In this document: positions 1 through 7,424 of the stretch, piece after piece
Position numbering within the stretch: the stretch's first letter is position 1
How the letters are laid out: each line of letters begins with the position of its first letter
Origin: Acidobacteriota bacterium
GTDB lineage: Bacteria; Acidobacteriota; Vicinamibacteria; Vicinamibacterales; CAVVIG01
Reading direction: 5' to 3'
DNA length: 37,928 nt
Assembly: GCA_017883165.1 (NCBI GenBank)
Contig: JADGOC010000020.1
Location: 1-37,928, forward strand
Made by a program: the position numbers and the translations under genes
The notes under the pieces: generated by a model
Databases searched by the model: none
Told to the model about the DNA's origin: nothing
Seen by the model: only the letters and a program-made list of their open reading frames with translations

Positions 1-918
1 GATGCGGTCGTTCTTGGCGAGCATCAGCTGGTCGTTGAGGTGATTGAGCCGCTGCGCGACGATGTTGTTCTTGTCGTCGAGCGACATCGCGTTCTTCGTA
101 TCGCGATATTCGGCCAGCTGCCGTTCGCCGTCCTGGACCTTCTTCTGCTGGTTCTGGAGCTCTTTGTCCAGCCACTCGATCATGTTCTTGGTGGCTTGCG
201 TCTTGAGGTCGACGTTCTGCTGGACGTACTCGTCGACGAGCGTGTTCACGGCGAGCGCGGCAAAATTCGGATCCGTGCCCTGGAACGTCACGTCCACGAG
301 CCGGCTCGTGCGGACCGGATCGACCCCGACGCGGCTGATGAACGCCGACACCAGCGCCGATTCGTCGGGCGTTTCGTCGATGCGGGGCGTCTCGACCGGC
401 GGTGGCGCCGCGCCCGGCCTGACGATGCCGAAGACGCGCTTCCCGAGATCGCGGACGACCGACATCGGCGTCGTCGGCGGCGCGGCCGTGCCGTTGAACT
501 CCGGCACGTTCTCGAGGTGCAGTTTCTTCACCGCCTTGCGGCTCAGATCGCGTCCCTGAAGAATCTTGTATTGCGTGTTGTAATACGGCTCCGGATCCTC
601 GTAGTACGTGTTCTCGGCGCTGTTGACGCCGGGCACCGCCGTGGACCGCTCGTCGTCGATCTGCAGGCGCGCCTGCGCCTTGTAGATTTGAATCGACGTG
701 TAGCCTTGGATCATGACGCCGAGGCTGGTCAGGATGAAGACCGTCGTCGCGATGGCGCGATACCGATACAGGACGGCGAGGCGGTCGAGCAGATGGACAT
801 CGGACTCGATGGTGAACGCCGCGCCGCCGGGCCGAGGCTCACCCGTAGGCGCAGCAGCCGGCCCGGCACCCCGGCTCGGGGTGTTCTTGGTCGGCTGAGA
901 TCCGCTGCGTTCGTTCAT
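1..918 (-). CDS. Wzz/GumC-type polysaccharide chain-length protein (partial)
   Basis: The reading frame opens at ATG 918 and is still open at base 1, giving 306 N-terminal residues without a stop; the rest lies outside the window. After a proline/glycine-rich cytoplasmic lead of about 40 residues, one membrane segment (about residues 58-75) is followed by a periplasmic region with the motif YYEDPEPYYNTQYKIL, typical of GumC/Wzz proteins, and then by a long glutamine- and lysine-rich segment from about residue 250 that looks coiled-coil. Family knowledge: these inner-membrane proteins set chain length and export of exopolysaccharide, and the full protein often ends in a second membrane helix and sometimes a BY-kinase domain, neither visible here. 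It begins 24 bases after the stop of the secreted protein at 943-1512, so the two are probably cotranscribed. Family assignment is firm; the polysaccharide is unknown. Confidence 0.88.
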   Translation of the reverse strand, partial: MNERSGSQPTKNTPSRGAGPAAAPTGEPRPGGAAFTIESDVHLLDRLAVLYRYRAIATTVFILTSLGVMIQGYTSIQIYKAQARLQIDDERSTAVPGVNSAENTYYEDPEPYYNTQYKILQGRDLSRKAVKKLHLENVPEFNGTAAPPTTPMSVVRDLGKRVFGIVRPGAAPPPVETPRIDETPDESALVSAFISRVGVDPVRTSRLVDVTFQGTDPNFAALAVNTLVDEYVQQNVDLKTQATKNMIEWLDKELQNQQKKVQDGERQLAEYRDTKNAMSLDDKNNIVAQRLNHLNDQLMLAKNDRI

Positions 919-942
919 CGGAAGACGCGTCCTGCTCCAGCT

Positions 943-1512
943 CTAGCCGCCGCACGGCTCGCTCTTGCACGCGGTGACCGCTCGCGCGAGGACGCCCGAC
1001 GCCGCCGCCGCCGACGAGACCGCGATGGCCGAGGCCGCGGTGTGGCCCAACAGGCCGCCGAACGGCGGAATCCTGAACGGCAGCTTCACGATGGCCGACA
1101 CGGTGGCGCCCGCGTCGACGTTCAGAATCTGGCTCGCGGCCAGAATCATTTCATCGTTGCCCATCAGCTCGACGACGTAGCTACCGGGATCGACGCTGCG
1201 GAACGTGAAGAGGCCGGACTTGTCGGTGATCGTCGTGTCGACGATCCGTCCGAAGCGCACGTCGCGCAAACGCACCGTGCTGTCCGCCAGCACGCCGTTG
1301 GTCGAGGTGAGCGCGTTGCCCTGAATCGTGGTGAACACGTTGAGCCGCGTGTCTGGCAGGACGCGCGGCGCAGAACTCGACGATGTTTTCGTGGTAGCCG
1401 TCGTCCGCGCCACCCCCCTCGTGGTGGGCTGCTGAGCGGCCGCGCCGACGACACCAGACACGACGAGCGCTCCGACGATGGCGACCAGAACGCGCTGCAT
1501 GTTGAGCCTCAT
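943..1512 (-). CDS. Secreted carboxypeptidase-regulatory-like (Ig-fold) protein
   Basis: This 189-residue protein has a Sec signal peptide (about residues 1-27, with a VGAAAQQ cleavage region), a serine/threonine-rich linker and then one carboxypeptidase-regulatory-like beta-sandwich domain (about residues 58-120, motif TDKSGLFTFRSVDPGSYVVE). A hydrophobic, alanine-rich stretch near residues 150-175 could be a membrane anchor, and the tail has two cysteines. The start ATG at 1512 has GGAAG about six bases upstream; ATG 1500 is an in-frame alternative. Such domains are common in secreted and outer-membrane proteins of Acidobacteriota and usually mediate protein or sugar contacts. Lying just upstream of the Wzz/GumC gene, it may belong to the same exopolysaccharide export machinery; that role is inferred from position only. 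Confidence 0.75.
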   Translation of the reverse strand: MRLNMQRVLVAIVGALVVSGVVGAAAQQPTTRGVARTTATTKTSSSSAPRVLPDTRLNVFTTIQGNALTSTNGVLADSTVRLRDVRFGRIVDTTITDKSGLFTFRSVDPGSYVVELMGNDEMILAASQILNVDAGATVSAIVKLPFRIPPFGGLLGHTAASAIAVSSAAAASGVLARAVTACKSEPCGG

Positions 1513-1588
1513 TTGTACTTCCGTTTATCGGCTGAATCCCTCTCGAACAAGAGCCGTGTTACGGTCGAACTCTATATGACACTAAAGT

Positions 1589-1606
1589 CCTTTGAGGTAT
1601 TCAAGG
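1589..1606. promoter_or_regulatory. Imperfect inverted repeat upstream of exopolysaccharide genes
   Basis: The arms CCTTTGA and TCAAGG flank a five-base centre, with one unpaired base. The site lies about 80 bases upstream of the minus-strand start at 1512, in the divergent region between the exopolysaccharide genes and the DUF3810 gene. A TATAGA hexamer sits nearby on the minus strand (1571-1576), but no well-spaced -35 partner is visible. It may be a regulator site; the evidence is weak. Confidence 0.25.
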
Positions 1607-1706
1607 TAATGCTACCACGGCGAGATTGCCTCAACAAGAGAAGTCATGCGAAACGGAGGCCAGCCTGGGGAGAGGCCGCACGACATCCAGAACACCGTAA
1701 GTTACT

Positions 1707-1724
1707 GGTAAAATAGAGTTTACC
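1707..1724. promoter_or_regulatory. Perfect inverted repeat upstream of DUF3810 gene
   Basis: Six-base arms GGTAAA and TTTACC flank a six-base centre, and the left arm overlaps a plus-strand TAAAAT that could be a -10 element. It lies 56 bases upstream of the start at 1780. The position over a possible -10 suggests a repressor site, but no cognate regulator is adjacent. Confidence 0.3.
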
Positions 1725-1779
1725 TCATCCCGTCGCTGATCTCAAGCGGCCAGGATTCAGAGAGCGAAATCTGACAATC

Positions 1780-2829
1780 ATGACGCGAACCCAGGCGTGG
1801 CATGCCGCCGTCGTCGTGCTCGCCGCCGGCGCGGCGCTCGTCCCGACGCCCGCGGGGGTGGTGGAGCGCTTGTATTCAACGGGGGCGTATCCGATCGGGC
1901 AGCGCGTCCTGACGAGCGTTTCCAACCTCGTGCCGCTTGCGCTGCTCGACGTCCTGGTCGCGGTCGTCGTGGGTGGCTGGATCGCGGCGCTGGTGCGCGA
2001 CGTCGCACGGGCGCGCGGCGCCTGGCTGCGCGCCGCGGCCGCGATCGTCGCACGATCGGTCGCTGTCGCAGCGGTGCTGTACCTCGTCTTCCTGATCGTG
2101 TGGGGCCTCAACTATCGGCGCGTCCCCCTCGCGGACAAACTGCAGTTCCAATCGGGCGAGGTGTCTCCGGACGCCGCGCGCACGCTCGCGGTGTCGGCGG
2201 TCGAGCGCGCCAACGCGCTCTACGACCGCGCGCACGGCGACGGTGAACGCACCGAGCTGGCCGGCGCGTTCGCGCGGGCGCAACGCGATCTCGGCGGCGC
2301 CCGCCTCGCGGTGCCGGGCCGGCCCAAGTCCACGCTGTTTGATCTGTATTTCCGGCGTGCGGCGGTCGGGGGGATGACCGACCCGTATTTTCTCGAGACG
2401 CTCGTCTCCAGCGATCTCCTTCCGTTCGAGCGGCCTTTTGTTGTCGCGCACGAGTGGAGTCATCTCGCCGGGTACGCCGACGAGGGCGAAGCGAACTTCG
2501 TGGGATGGCTGACGTGCCTGCGCGGCAGCGACGGCGATCAGTACAGCGGCTGGCTCTTTCTGTACGGGGAAATCCTGGGCAGCGTGCGCGCGGCCGATCG
2601 CGCGGACATTGCGAGGCGGCTGGCGGCGGGGCCGCGGGCCGATCGCCGCGCGATCGCGGATCGCGTGCGCCGGCACGTCAACCCGCGCGTATCGGCGGCG
2701 GGATGGCGCGTCTACGATCGCTATCTGAAAGCGAACCGCGTCGAGGCGGGCACGGCCAGCTACGCCGAGGTCGTGCGCCTCGCGCTCGGCGTCCGCTTCG
2801 GGCCGGATTGGACGCCTCTTCGAAAGTGA
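1780..2829 (+). CDS. DUF3810 family membrane protein with zinc-metalloprotease motif
   Basis: The 349-residue protein begins with hydrophobic segments at about residues 8-22, 52-72 and 88-110, then a soluble part. Residues 224-228 read HEWSH, an HExxH zinc motif, and the following DEGEANF (234-240) could supply the third ligand and the conserved acidic residues. This arrangement and the FDLYFRRA block about 35 residues earlier match the DUF3810 family, whose function is unknown but which is built like a membrane-anchored gluzincin. The active site would face the periplasm if the N-terminal helices are arranged as usual, which cannot be proved here. The ATG at 1780 is weakly preceded by a GAGCG-like sequence. 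The gene stands alone, divergent from the exopolysaccharide genes and convergent with truA. Confidence 0.8.
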   Translation: MTRTQAWHAAVVVLAAGAALVPTPAGVVERLYSTGAYPIGQRVLTSVSNLVPLALLDVLVAVVVGGWIAALVRDVARARGAWLRAAAAIVARSVAVAAVLYLVFLIVWGLNYRRVPLADKLQFQSGEVSPDAARTLAVSAVERANALYDRAHGDGERTELAGAFARAQRDLGGARLAVPGRPKSTLFDLYFRRAAVGGMTDPYFLETLVSSDLLPFERPFVVAHEWSHLAGYADEGEANFVGWLTCLRGSDGDQYSGWLFLYGEILGSVRAADRADIARRLAAGPRADRRAIADRVRRHVNPRVSAAGWRVYDRYLKANRVEAGTASYAEVVRLALGVRFGPDWTPLRK

Positions 2830-2866
2830 GAACTCAAAGCGGAAAAGTCACAAGGGAAGGCATCGC

Positions 2867-3691
2867 TCAGCGTACCGGCGTCGCCGCGCGGAGCGTGGTG
2901 TCGCGCGGATCGCCTGTGTACGAGACGCGCGCGAGAAACAGGCCCGACGGCGGCGCGGTGAGGCGCGCCGGCGCCGCGGACGACTCGGTCAGGAACAGCG
3001 CCGCATCGGCCGGGTCGAGGCCGCCGCGGCCGATCTCGACGAGCACCCCGACGATGCGCCGCACCATCTTCCAGAGAAAATGCGATCCCTCGATGCCGAC
3101 GAGCACGAGATCACCCTCTTCGCCGATGTCGAGGCGGTCGACGAGCACCAGGGTCGACTTGTTCCCGCGCGTCTCGACCTCGTTCTGCAGGCCGTCCTGT
3201 CGGACGTCCTGCGCATCGCTCTTAGCGAAAGACTGGAAATCGCGCATGCCGACGAATGCGCGGGCCGCTTCCCGCATCCGCGCGAGATCGAGCGGTTCCT
3301 TCACCCACCAGACATAGTTCTTGGCGAAGGCGGTGCGCCGCCTCGCGATCTGATAGAGGTAGGTCCGCGATACCGCGTCGTGGCGCGCGTGAAAGCGGTG
3401 GGGAACGATTTTCGCGGCGCGCACGTTGATGTCGGCGGGAAGCTCGTCGTTCAGGCGCCGGCACAGCGAGTCGACCGGGAGATTCGTGCTGACGTCGAGG
3501 TGCGCGACCTGTGCGAGCGCGTGCACGCCCGCGTCGGTGCGGCCCGATCCGTACAGTTCGAAATCGGTCCGCCCGGTCGCCGTCCGGACCGCGCGATCGA
3601 TCTCGCCCTGCACGGTCCGCGCGTTCTTCTGAATCTGCCAGCCGCTGTACCGCGTGCCGGCGTACTCGATGGTCAACTTGAAGCGCGGCAT
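2867..3691 (-). CDS. truA: tRNA pseudouridine synthase A
   Basis: TruA converts uridines 38-40 in the anticodon stem of many tRNAs to pseudouridine; it is a cytoplasmic homodimer without cofactor. The 274-residue length is normal. The N-terminal IEYAGTRYSGWQ block and the catalytic block SGRTDAGVHA, with the nucleophilic aspartate at about residue 53, are both intact, as are the FHARHDAVSRTYLYQI block and the FLWKMVRRIVG block near the C-terminus. The start at ATG 3691 gives the expected MPRFKLTIEYAG N-terminus. It is divergent from the phosphatase gene and convergent with the DUF3810 gene, so it appears to be a single-gene unit. Identification is secure. Confidence 0.96.
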   Translation of the reverse strand: MPRFKLTIEYAGTRYSGWQIQKNARTVQGEIDRAVRTATGRTDFELYGSGRTDAGVHALAQVAHLDVSTNLPVDSLCRRLNDELPADINVRAAKIVPHRFHARHDAVSRTYLYQIARRRTAFAKNYVWWVKEPLDLARMREAARAFVGMRDFQSFAKSDAQDVRQDGLQNEVETRGNKSTLVLVDRLDIGEEGDLVLVGIEGSHFLWKMVRRIVGVLVEIGRGGLDPADAALFLTESSAAPARLTAPPSGLFLARVSYTGDPRDTTLRAATPVR

Positions 3692-3703
3692 TGTTGGTCG
3701 TCA

Positions 3704-3755
3704 GTCAGACGTCACAGGTCACCAGACTTGTGACGTCTGACTTGTGACGTGTGAC
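3704..3755. repeat. Triple TGTGACGTCTGAC-type intergenic repeat
   Basis: The 13-mer TGTGACGTCTGAC occurs at 3729-3741, its exact reverse complement at 3704-3716, and a one-mismatch copy at 3743-3755. They fill the space between divergent truA and the phosphatase gene. The inverted pair could fold into a hairpin or act as operator half-sites; it could also be a dispersed intergenic mini-repeat. Confidence 0.55.
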
Positions 3756-3761
3756 TACCAG

Positions 3762-3767
3762 TATACT
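3762..3767 (+). promoter_or_regulatory. Possible -10 box (TATACT) of the phosphatase gene
   Basis: TATACT ends 13 bases before the ATG at 3781, so transcription would begin only about six bases upstream of the start codon and the mRNA would be almost leaderless. That fits the absence of a ribosome-binding site. A TTGTGA at 3742-3747 is only 14 bases upstream, which is short for a -35 element. Confidence 0.35.
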
Positions 3768-3780
3768 GACGCCCAACTCC

Positions 3781-5397
3781 ATGGCTGCGCCGTCTACGTC
3801 CCGTCTCGTTGTCACCGACACGCTCGGCCGACGGATTGTCCCGCTCGACAAACCGCTCTTCACGATTGGACGCAGGAGCGAAACCGATCTCCGGCTGCCC
3901 GGCGCCGACATCTCGCGCGTCCACGCGGAGATCTCGGTCGAGCGCGGCGTCTGCACGATTCGCGATCGCGCTTCGCGGTTCGGGACCTTCGTCAACGGCG
4001 AGCGCACGAGCGAGCACGTGCTCGTGCACGGCGATCACATCCGCCTGGGGCGGTCCGGCGACACCGAGGTCACCTTCGTGGTGGACGACGAAGCGCCGTC
4101 GGTCGAGAAGAGCGCGGTGTCGGCGGCGACCGAGCTGCGCCAGATGGCGGCGCTGCTCGAAGGCCTGCGCGCGCTCGGGTCGGGCCGGGTGCTCGACGAG
4201 GTGCTGGCGCTGGTGCTCGACTCGGCGATCGACGTCACCGGCGCCGAGCGCGGGTTCATCATGCTCGCCAACCGCGACGTGCAGCTCGAGTTCAAGCTGG
4301 CGCGCGCGCGCGGACACGTCACGCTGCCGGGCCGCACGTTCGAGACGAGCCGGAAGATTCCCGAGAAGGTGTTCGCGACCGGCGAGCAGATGATCGTCGA
4401 GGATTTGCTCGACGGCGACCTCGCGCAACTCCACACGGGCACCGTCGCCCTGGGCATCCGCCACGTGTTGTGCACGCCGCTGCGCTTGGTCCGCTACGTC
4501 GAGCGGGCCGATCAGCGCGGCGCCGACGAGATGATCGGCGTCCTCTATCTCGACAGCCGCGAGCGCGGGGCGCTGAAATCGGCGTCGGCGCGCTCGGCGC
4601 TCGAGACGCTCAGCGCCGAGGCGGCGCTCGCGATCGAAAACGCGCGGTTGTACCGCGAAGCGCTCGACAAGGCGAAATTCGAGCAGGAGCTGAAGGTCGC
4701 GGCGGCCATCCAGCAGTCGCTGCTGCCGGCGTCGAACCGCGACGGCGCGTTCTTCACGACCTCCGCCGCGTCGGTGCCCTGCCGCGCGGTCGGCGGCGAC
4801 TTCTTCGACTACGTGGACCTGACGACCGGCGCCTTCGGGTTCATCCTCGGCGACGTGGCGGGAAAGGGATCGCCCGCCGCGCTCCTGGCGGCGGCCGTGC
4901 TCGGGATGTTCAGCTCGGAAGCCACGTACCAGAACAGCGCCGCGCCGCTCATCACGCGCCTCAACCACGGCCTCTTCCGCCGCGCGATCGAAGCCCGCTT
5001 CCTCACGACCTTCTACGGCATTCTCAGTCCCGACGGATCGTTCCTGTACTGCAACGCCGGACACAACCCGCCGTTTCTCGTCACCGCGAACGGTGTCCGC
5101 CGCCTCGAGACCGGCGGCGTCGTGCTCGGCCTCTTCGAACACGCGGTGTTCGACGAAGAGGCGCTCACGCTCCAACCCGGCGACTTCATCGTCGCCTTCA
5201 GCGACGGGGTGAGCGAAGCGATGAACGAAGCGGGCGACGAATTCAGCGACGAACGGCTGCTTGCGTGCGTCGAGTCGAGCCGCACGGCTTCTCCGCAAGT
5301 CGTGCTCGACGCCCTGTTGAAGGACGTCCGCGCCTTCTGCGGCGACGCGCCGCAGAGCGACGATGTGACGATCGTCATGGTTCGCTACGACGGCTGA
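3781..5397 (+). CDS. FHA-GAF-PP2C (SpoIIE-type) serine phosphatase
   Basis: The 538-residue cytoplasmic protein combines an FHA domain (about residues 10-95, with GRRSETDLRL and SRVHAEI, the phosphothreonine-binding loops), a GAF sensor domain (about 120-290), and a SpoIIE/RsbU-type PP2C phosphatase domain (about 320-535). The metal-binding aspartates are visible in GGDFFD, GDVAGKG and FSDGVSEA. Proteins of this design usually dephosphorylate anti-sigma antagonists or act in partner-switching, with the FHA domain docking onto phosphothreonine produced by a Ser/Thr kinase. No kinase or anti-sigma gene is nearby. I chose ATG 3781 because GTG 3751 would place a TATACT -10-like box inside the gene; GTG 3751 would add ten residues. 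Its 3' end overlaps the convergent small gene by 23 bases. Confidence 0.9.
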   Translation: MAAPSTSRLVVTDTLGRRIVPLDKPLFTIGRRSETDLRLPGADISRVHAEISVERGVCTIRDRASRFGTFVNGERTSEHVLVHGDHIRLGRSGDTEVTFVVDDEAPSVEKSAVSAATELRQMAALLEGLRALGSGRVLDEVLALVLDSAIDVTGAERGFIMLANRDVQLEFKLARARGHVTLPGRTFETSRKIPEKVFATGEQMIVEDLLDGDLAQLHTGTVALGIRHVLCTPLRLVRYVERADQRGADEMIGVLYLDSRERGALKSASARSALETLSAEAALAIENARLYREALDKAKFEQELKVAAAIQQSLLPASNRDGAFFTTSAASVPCRAVGGDFFDYVDLTTGAFGFILGDVAGKGSPAALLAAAVLGMFSSEATYQNSAAPLITRLNHGLFRRAIEARFLTTFYGILSPDGSFLYCNAGHNPPFLVTANGVRRLETGGVVLGLFEHAVFDEEALTLQPGDFIVAFSDGVSEAMNEAGDEFSDERLLACVESSRTASPQVVLDALLKDVRAFCGDAPQSDDVTIVMVRYDG

Positions 5398-5602
5398 CGC
5401 GCCGTCGATGCCAGCGCCGGACCGCGACGACGGTCCACGCGATTTCGACGACGCCGAACGGCCACGCGCCCTGAAGAAAGCCATACACAGAAGACGCCAC
5501 GCAGCCGCCCGCGAAGGCGGGCGTGTAAGCGGGTGAGCGATCCTCCAACGCGTAAAACACGAGCGTGGCGGTGACGGCGGCGAGACCGAATGCGTTGAGC
5601 AT
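5375..5602 (-). CDS. Small conserved membrane protein, YP-type ALE..AWPFG..E..W
   Basis: This 75-residue protein has two or three hydrophobic segments (about residues 3-18, 28-44 and 47-63) and a basic C-terminal tail. The pattern YALEDRSPAY, followed by GFLQGAWPFGVVE and WTVVAVRRW, resembles a small conserved membrane protein found next to unrelated genes in many high-GC bacteria; no function is known to me. The ribosome-binding site is weak. Its last 23 bases overlap the convergent phosphatase gene, which supports it only mildly, but the protein pattern makes it more convincing than a chance frame. Confidence 0.6.
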   Translation of the reverse strand: MLNAFGLAAVTATLVFYALEDRSPAYTPAFAGGCVASSVYGFLQGAWPFGVVEIAWTVVAVRRWHRRRVSRRSEP

Positions 5603-5661
5603 CGCGACAGAGCATAGGGTATTCGCGGCGGTCGAAACCGGCTATGCGTTGTCGGACTGAC

Positions 5662-5886
5662 CTACCCCGAGCACTGACGATCGGTCCGCCGCAGGCTCAA
5701 GAGAACGCAACCGATCGAGACGCCGAACAGGACTCCGAAAACGCCGTCGACCAGATTCTGCGCGACGGGGGCGGCCGGGTGGATGAGTAAATGCAAACCG
5801 TTGCCCAGCAGCAGGCACCAGAGGCCGATGGTTCTCATCGTGTTGCGGTCTTTGATTCGAGGGATCATGCTCTGCGCTCCATTCAT
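5662..5886 (-). CDS. Small two-helix membrane protein
   Basis: A 74-residue protein with two hydrophobic helices (about residues 18-34 and 43-65) and a short polar tail ending in RRTDRQCSG. The start ATG at 5886 comes two bases after the stop of the preceding small membrane protein, consistent with cotranscription; an internal ATG at 5868 has a GGAGC sequence ten bases upstream and is an alternative start. I do not recognise the family. With the two genes upstream it forms a compact XRE-regulator/membrane-protein operon, a layout often seen for autoregulated small membrane proteins. Confidence 0.5.
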   Translation of the reverse strand: MNGAQSMIPRIKDRNTMRTIGLWCLLLGNGLHLLIHPAAPVAQNLVDGVFGVLFGVSIGCVLLSLRRTDRQCSG

Positions 5887-5888
5887 GT

Positions 5889-6110
5889 TCAATCGGTCAC
5901 ACGGTACCAGATCAAGACGGCCAGCTTGACCACCGCAATCGTGACGCTGACGGCCAACAGGTCCCAGCTCCAGAGGTGGTCGACGTAAAAGCGGTACGTG
6001 AAGAGGCCGATGGCGACGACGCCGCCGGTCACACCGGCCACGCTGGTGGAGCGGAGGCGGTGGGTGAGGAAACGTTCGTCGATCGCCAGGCCGAGGACAG
6101 GGACCTTCAT
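5889..6110 (-). CDS. Small two-helix membrane protein next to XRE regulator
   Basis: A 73-residue protein with hydrophobic helices at about residues 24-40 and 50-68, a charged N-terminus and a short tail after WYRV. Its ATG overlaps the TGA of the XRE regulator gene by four bases (ATGA), which strongly suggests translational coupling. Small membrane proteins directly downstream of a lone Cro/CI-type regulator are a recurring arrangement in bacteria and archaea; in several cases the regulator represses the pair. The function is unknown. Confidence 0.65.
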   Translation of the reverse strand: MKVPVLGLAIDERFLTHRLRSTSVAGVTGGVVAIGLFTYRFYVDHLWSWDLLAVSVTIAVVKLAVLIWYRVTD

Positions 6111-6319
6111 GGTTCGATCTCCAGCGTAAAAATCTCGTCGGTGGAACAGGCGAACACCTGAGAGAAGGTGAGCGCCAGCAGCAGGCTCGGCACGTAGCGG
6201 TTGCGCTCGATGGAGTTGATGCTCTGCCGCGAGACGCCCACCGCGTCCGCGAGTTGCTGCTGCGTCCAGCCACGCTTGCTGCGAAACTCTTTGACCCGAT
6301 TCAGGACGTTGGGCGTCAT
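6107..6319 (-). CDS. XRE/Cro-CI family transcriptional regulator
   Basis: This 70-residue protein is one helix-turn-helix domain: FRSKRGWTQQQLADAVGVSR forms helices 1-3, and QSINSIERNRYVPSLLLAL provides the recognition helix and the rest of the fold. The end, CSTDEIFTLE, matches the compact YozG/YgzD-like regulators with no further domain. It is translationally coupled to a small membrane protein gene. A perfect palindrome (6327-6344) starts eight bases upstream of its start codon, so autorepression is likely. The target genes probably are this operon itself. Assignment as a DNA-binding protein is firm; the signal is unknown. Confidence 0.9.
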   Translation of the reverse strand: MTPNVLNRVKEFRSKRGWTQQQLADAVGVSRQSINSIERNRYVPSLLLALTFSQVFACSTDEIFTLEIEP

Positions 6320-6326
6320 GTCAAGC

Positions 6327-6344
6327 TAACTTTCCACTAAGTTA
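6327..6344. promoter_or_regulatory. Palindromic operator of the XRE regulator
   Basis: Arms TAACTT and AAGTTA flank a six-base centre, eight bases upstream of the regulator start. Direct copies of ATGTCAAG (6318-6325 and 6351-6358) bracket it; on the minus strand the outer copy supplies TTGACA, a perfect -35 hexamer, about 17 bases upstream of a poor -10. The palindrome would lie between the promoter boxes, as expected for an autorepressor site. Confidence 0.55.
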
Positions 6345-6443
6345 CGCTGAATGTCAAGTCGGCTTGTCTTTTGTTTTGGGGCAGCAGTCATGGGCTAAAG
6401 TGGGCGGGAATTTCCAGATCCCAGCTTCCAGCGGAAGATGAAG

Positions 6444-6539
6444 ATGACGAAGCCGGCGGTGACCGCGCTCATGGCGGCCGCGCTTCTGTCGATAGGAGGA
6501 CGCGCAGAGAACCGGCGCGTCGAGCTGGTCAAGAAGTAG
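6444..6539 (+). CDS. Possible small secreted peptide (31 residues)
   Basis: A short frame starting at ATG 6444, six bases after GGAAG, encodes a hydrophobic signal-like segment (VTALMAAALLSIGG) followed by a polar tail ending VELVKK. An ATG at 6438 would add two residues. It lies 34 bases upstream of the lipoprotein gene, in the same direction. It could be a small exported peptide, a remnant of a larger gene, or a chance frame; its signal-like composition is the only positive sign. Confidence 0.3.
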   Translation: MTKPAVTALMAAALLSIGGRAENRRVELVKK

Positions 6540-6573
6540 CGCGTGCCGGATGTGCCCCATTCGGGAGGAACAG

Positions 6574-7410
6574 ATGAGAGCGAAACGCGGAATCACAGTT
6601 GGCATCGTCGTGGTGTTGGGGCTCGCGGGATGTCTCGCGGTGCTTCGGGCGGCGGACGCCCTCCGGGATCTCGGCCTCAAGGAAGCCAACGCCAAGGAGA
6701 GTGTGATCGAAGCCATCAACAGCGGGAATGTGAACTGGTGGCCGGCGAGCAAGGCCTTCAAGGCGGCGGCGCCGGCCGTGCGGGCCGGGCTCGTCATGGG
6801 AGCGCTGACGTGGGCCAAGACCTACACCGAGTCGGCCGAGTTCACGACCGCCTACGAGAAGGTCAGGCAGACCCAGAAGCCCGAGGCACCGAAGCCGAAG
6901 TCAGTCGACGAGGAGATTGCCAAGCAACGGGCGCAGCTGGAGCAGGCGATCGCCGAGACGAAGAAGACGCTGGCGCAGCCTCCGGCCGGCGTCTCCCCCG
7001 AGATCGCCAAGGCGATCCGAGACGGGTCGGACATCGCCCTCAAGAGTCTGACCGCACAGCTTGCCGATCTGGATAAGCCCCAGACGAAAGCGATGCTGGG
7101 CCAGAGCGTCGAGTACGAGAACAAGAGTCGCCAGGACCAGTACCAGCGGAGCACGAAAGACTGGGAGACTCGCTATCCGATCGACCCGAAGCTGCTCGTC
7201 GTCAAACGCCTGCAGCACTTCCTCGATCAGAGCGCCGGGGTTGATTTTGGTGCGACGCTGGTGCCGTGCGGCAGCAAGAAGTGCTTCGCCGACAAGCCCT
7301 CCGAGCAGAAGCCGCAAAACTGGAAGCTGTGCTACAGGGCGGGCAAGGAGGCGGTGGACGCCGGCCGGGCATTCGCGACCACGTGGCTGGCCGAGCTGCA
7401 GAAGAAATAG
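6574..7410 (+). CDS. Predicted lipoprotein of unknown function
   Basis: The start ATG at 6574 follows a strong GGGAGGA at six bases' distance; an upstream ATG at 6550 lacks one. The 278-residue protein begins with basic residues and a hydrophobic helix ending in LAGC (cysteine near residue 20), which fits a lipobox, so it may be a lipid-anchored periplasmic or outer-membrane protein. The middle (about residues 105-130) is rich in Glu, Lys and Gln with a heptad-like pattern (DEEIAKQRAQLEQAIAETKK), suggesting a short coiled coil. Three cysteines near the C-terminus (CGSKKC and LCYRAG) could form a disulfide. I do not recognise the family. It is followed after 14 bases by the small membrane protein at 7425, so it may head that operon. 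Confidence 0.7.
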   Translation: MRAKRGITVGIVVVLGLAGCLAVLRAADALRDLGLKEANAKESVIEAINSGNVNWWPASKAFKAAAPAVRAGLVMGALTWAKTYTESAEFTTAYEKVRQTQKPEAPKPKSVDEEIAKQRAQLEQAIAETKKTLAQPPAGVSPEIAKAIRDGSDIALKSLTAQLADLDKPQTKAMLGQSVEYENKSRQDQYQRSTKDWETRYPIDPKLLVVKRLQHFLDQSAGVDFGATLVPCGSKKCFADKPSEQKPQNWKLCYRAGKEAVDAGRAFATTWLAELQKK

Positions 7411-7424
7411 GCAGGGACGACTTT

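Noticed and set aside
40-1716. Long plus-strand open frame of 558 codons opposite the exopolysaccharide genes
   Set aside because: It is rich in Arg, Asp and Val repeats with no domain, and runs antisense to two genes with clear families; typical shadow frame in high-GC DNA.
6405-6420. GGGAATTTCC palindrome
   Set aside because: A short chance palindrome with no partner site or gene context in bacteria.
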